64,000 nt of DNA, from NCBI GenBank assembly GCA_031272275.1, contig JAISUC010000008.1, positions 1 to 64,000 of the forward strand. The letters are read 5' to 3'. Below, in pieces: positions 61,690 to 64,000 of the stretch. The first letter of the stretch is position 1; the number at the start of each line of letters is the position of its first letter. This DNA comes from Actinomycetes bacterium. Its GTDB lineage: Bacteria > Actinomycetota > Coriobacteriia > WRKU01 > WQUG01. The position numbers and the translations under genes were made by a program. The notes beneath the pieces are model-generated. The model was not told where the DNA came from. It worked only from the letters and a program-made list of their open reading frames with translations, and ran no database searches.

Positions 61690-61762
61690 GTGCGAGCACA
61701 CAGCGGGGCATTTCGGTGTCGGTCTGCGGACTAACGGTGCCGCCGGCGGCGCGTGGACCGAC

Positions 61763-61775
61763 GGGACGCACTCCC
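61763..61775 (+). repeat. GGGACGYRCTCCC motif, intergenic
   Basis: Exact GGGACGCACTCCC, 144 nt before the sortase start. Confidence 0.75.
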
Positions 61776-61918
61776 CCTGAATTCTTGTGGAGATATTGTT
61801 AACGGTTTATGTAGAGATGTACCGCAGTTTGTGTATGTGGCGGCGGGTCGCGTATCATATTGTCGGATGAATGGTGGCGTTTCACACGTCGTATTGTGCG
61901 AGAGAAAAGGTGGTTTTG

Positions 61919-62734
61919 ATGTCTAAGTTCGTCAGAGGACTGGTGCTGGTTATTGCTATCGGCGTGATGGCATTTGCCGGGTATCAATTGGGCAATATCG
62001 CCTATGACTACGTCAAGGACGAGGCAGAATACGAAGAGTTGCGCGCGATTGCGGATTCGCCCGAGGATGCCACTGACGAAGCCACCGACGGCGACACCGA
62101 TGTGGCGGAAGATCAGACCGTAAACCCCGATGCCGAGTTCTCGCTGTCGACGTATCTGCGCGCGCTGTTGGGTAAGGCAAAGCCGGGTGGTCTGGCAACC
62201 AGCGGCAACCAGAGCTCCAGCTCGTTGGCGAAAGCGCAGAAGCGCAAGATCAACTTTAAGAAGCTACAGAAAAAGAACAAGGAAATCATCGCGTGGATTT
62301 ACATCCCGAACACGCGGATCGACTATCCGGTCACGCGCCATTCCAACAACAAGTACTATCTGAAACGCAATGCGGTCAAGAAAAAGAGCTCTGCCGGATC
62401 GATTTTCCTGGACAGCAAGGCAAAGAAGGACCTGAGCGGTTTGGATTCGCCGATTTACGGACACCACATGCGCAACAAGTCGATGTTCGGCTCGCTGAAC
62501 AGTTTCCGGACGTCAAAGTTCCGTAAAAAGCATCAGTACGTGTACGTGTACACGCCCAAGGCGACCAAAAAGTACAAGGTGTCGACGCAGTTCACGACCA
62601 AGAAAAAGAAGCTCTCGGCCTATAAGGGCAAGGTGCGCGTCGTTACGCTGGTGACCTGTGAGTATACGGCAAAGAACGCCCACTATGTGCTGCGGGCAAA
62701 GCTGGTGAGCTCTAAGAAACCCGGTAAAAAGTAG
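61919..62734 (+). CDS. Class B sortase
   Basis: A 271-residue sortase. ATG 61919 begins an N-terminal membrane helix (LVLVIAIGVMAFAGYQL); an acidic linker follows. The catalytic domain (from about 120) has IIAWIYIPNTRIDYPV, the active His in SPIYGHHMRN, Cys in LVTCEYT and Arg in YVLRAKL, matching SrtB. It attaches proteins with an NPxTx-like or other sorting signal to the wall. The Lys content of the C-terminal part is very high. No sorting-signal substrate is encoded in the window. Confidence 0.9.
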   Translation: MSKFVRGLVLVIAIGVMAFAGYQLGNIAYDYVKDEAEYEELRAIADSPEDATDEATDGDTDVAEDQTVNPDAEFSLSTYLRALLGKAKPGGLATSGNQSSSSLAKAQKRKINFKKLQKKNKEIIAWIYIPNTRIDYPVTRHSNNKYYLKRNAVKKKSSAGSIFLDSKAKKDLSGLDSPIYGHHMRNKSMFGSLNSFRTSKFRKKHQYVYVYTPKATKKYKVSTQFTTKKKKLSAYKGKVRVVTLVTCEYTAKNAHYVLRAKLVSSKKPGKK

Positions 62735-62819
62735 GGGGAGAACAGCCCGCGGCCGTGTGCGCCGCCCGTGTCGTCCACGCCGTCTGCGCGCCGCCTGCGC
62801 ACGGTCAGAGCGCGGTCGC

Positions 62820-63683
62820 TCATTCCTGTTGCAGGGCGCTGACCGCCCGGTCGATCGTCAAGGGGCGCGCGCTCGACCCCAGACGTTCGAACAGCTCCGA
62901 CAGAATCGGCGGTCGGATGTTGCTTGCGCGCAGCACGTCCGGGTGATCGAAGACCTGCGCCGGAGTCCCCGCCAGCACGATGCGCCCCCCCGTCTGTAAC
63001 ACGTAACAGTAATCGGCGGTTTCCGCCAGCGCATCGATATCGTGCGTCGACATCACGACGCTGACCCCCTCATCACGCGACAGCTGCGCCAGCAACTCGA
63101 CAATCTGTCCGCGCGCGGCGGGGTCCAGTCCCTCGAATGGTTCGTCCAGCACCAACAGGCGCGGCCGACAAACCAGGGCTCCGGCCAACGCGACCTTGCG
63201 TTTCTGGCCCCCCGACAGACTTTGCGGGCTGCGCTGGGCCAGGTCGTCGATTTGCAGCAACTGCAGCACGTCACGAACCGCCGCATTCACCCGCGCGTCA
63301 TCCCAGCCGTACTGGCGCGGACTGAACGCGACATCGTCTGCCACCGTCGGCATAATCAGCTGCGCGTCGACCTGTTGCAACATCACGCCCACCGATTCGC
63401 GGATGCGCCGCCACTCGCGCGACGGGTCGGCACCCAACACGCGCACGGTGCCCTCGTCTGCGCGCAACAGCCCCAACAGGTGTGACAACAGCGTCGTTTT
63501 GCCCGAGCCGTTCGGTCCCAGCAGCACGGTGCGCTCGCCCGCGTGCGCACAGAAATCCAGCCCGCACAAGGTCACCGCCGTCCCATCCGGATAATGATGC
63601 GACACACAACTGACATAGGCGACATCATCGGCGTGCGGACCATGCCGATGCAGGTGGTTTTCACAGGCAGGACAGTCGTTCAT
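62820..63683 (-). CDS. ECF/cobalt-type ABC transporter ATPase
   Basis: A 287-residue ATPase of the CbiO/EcfA group: Walker A GPNGSGKTT, LSGGQKRKVALAGAL and LLVLDEPFEGLDP. The N-terminus is His/Cys-rich (MNDCPACENHLHRHGPH), which may bind a metal and favours cobalt or nickel uptake. ATG 63683 lies behind GGAGGAAAC and overlaps the stop of the upstream permease gene by four bases (ATGA). It powers uptake with the T component encoded next on the minus strand. Confidence 0.88.
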   Translation of the reverse strand: MNDCPACENHLHRHGPHADDVAYVSCVSHHYPDGTAVTLCGLDFCAHAGERTVLLGPNGSGKTTLLSHLLGLLRADEGTVRVLGADPSREWRRIRESVGVMLQQVDAQLIMPTVADDVAFSPRQYGWDDARVNAAVRDVLQLLQIDDLAQRSPQSLSGGQKRKVALAGALVCRPRLLVLDEPFEGLDPAARGQIVELLAQLSRDEGVSVVMSTHDIDALAETADYCYVLQTGGRIVLAGTPAQVFDHPDVLRASNIRPPILSELFERLGSSARPLTIDRAVSALQQE

Positions 63684-64000
63684 AGCGTTTCCTCCATTCC
63701 CGGCTGTGGGCGCGCCGGTGTTTCTCCGTTGACACCGACAGTGACACCGCCGACCCGGAACTTCCCGTCGTATCCGCGCAGCACCAGCACGTCCCAATCG
63801 CGGTCCGCCAAATCCATCGCATACAACAGCAGCGTCCCGAACGCGCGCGCCGTCGCCGCCAGCGCCTGCAGCGGCCGTCGCCACCGCAAACCACCACGCA
63901 GGCGCAGCGCCCGCAGCAGCGCCGTCATCCGATCGTTCAGCAGAAAAAAGCTGCGCCAGGACATAATCAGCGCGTCACTTAACAGACGGGGGAGTGTCCG
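63680..64000 (-). CDS. ECF/cobalt-type ABC transporter T component (CbiQ-like), truncated by the window edge
   Basis: The frame is open to the end of the window and has no start here, giving the C-terminal 106 residues only. RTLPRLLSDALIMSWRSFFL and the basic ALRLRGGLRWRR stretch are typical of the coupling region of CbiQ/EcfT proteins, followed by a hydrophobic segment. A degenerate repeat (GGGGGAGTGTCC) lies at 63989-64000. The first complete codon is at 63998-64000. Confidence 0.7.
   Translation of the reverse strand, partial: RTLPRLLSDALIMSWRSFFLLNDRMTALLRALRLRGGLRWRRPLQALAATARAFGTLLLYAMDLADRDWDVLVLRGYDGKFRVGGVTVGVNGETPARPQPGMEETL

Overview
The window looks like the chromosome of a high-GC, anaerobic actinobacterium, plausibly related to Coriobacteriia. 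The strongest taxonomic signal is the heat-shock order dnaK-grpE-dnaJ-hspR with a MerR-type HspR, which is the actinobacterial arrangement. Signs of anaerobic life are two seven-heme c-type cytochromes, hydrogenase maturation genes hypC-hypD-hypE, an aldo/keto reductase with a bacterial ferredoxin tail, and lipoprotein-anchored peptide-binding proteins. No phage, plasmid genes, rRNA or CRISPR array were seen. Assignment below phylum is inference.

Layout. 0.3-4.5 kb: secreted subtilisin-like protease and a multiheme cytochrome. 4.6-6.8 kb: serine pathway pair (class V aminotransferase and short phosphoglycerate dehydrogenase) and tRNA-Val. 6.9-12.4 kb: DUF2085 membrane protein, (p)ppGpp synthetase/hydrolase, metallo-beta-lactamase-fold hydrolase, aldo/keto reductase. 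12.4-13.9 kb: first of two degenerate transposase-like genes. 14.2-18.4 kb: TPR membrane protein, NHL-repeat membrane protein and a second multiheme cytochrome, a probable extracellular electron-transfer cluster. 18.7-24.7 kb: AlkA-like glycosylase, Nfu-type protein, peptide-binding lipoprotein, ribosomal protein S1 and a translationally coupled sulfhydrylase that seems to start at CTG. 25-28.8 kb: GntR-regulated ABC exporter with a clear promoter and operator. 28.9-30.4 kb: second transposase-like gene. 30.5-35.5 kb: hypCDE followed by a fusion of a drug/metabolite transporter with a phosphoglucose-isomerase-like domain. 35.6-43.8 kb: NCS2 permease, second peptide-binding lipoprotein, hydrolase, lipoproteins, CDF transporter, PurE and arylamine N-acetyltransferase. 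44.1-48.3 kb: dnaK operon. 48.5-58.4 kb: purine cluster purC-x-S-Q-x-L-F-M-N with two unknown membrane proteins inside it, ending in a CapA-like lipoprotein. 58.5-64 kb: MacB/FtsX-type ABC exporter, class B sortase and the end of an ECF/cobalt-type transporter on the minus strand.

The most unusual property is the dispersed short repeats. A 13-nt motif, GGGACGYRCTCCC, occurs 21 times without mismatch, plus several near matches. Thirteen copies are intergenic and eight lie in frame inside genes. In places two copies form an inverted pair, and several abut a TATAAT-like hexamer. Other hairpin families fill the intergenic spaces (CGTCATTGCGAGG units, GGATGCGC hairpins, GTAGCGC hairpins, a 64-bp direct repeat). 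At least four genes (transporter/isomerase fusion, hypE, hypD, hydrolase at 38.9 kb) carry extra in-frame segments that look like palindromic or repetitive insertions. The two intact transposase-like paralogues have lost at least one DDE residue and share an upstream TGTATAGGATA motif. That makes them candidates for domesticated transposases, possibly linked to one of the repeat families, but this link is hypothesis.
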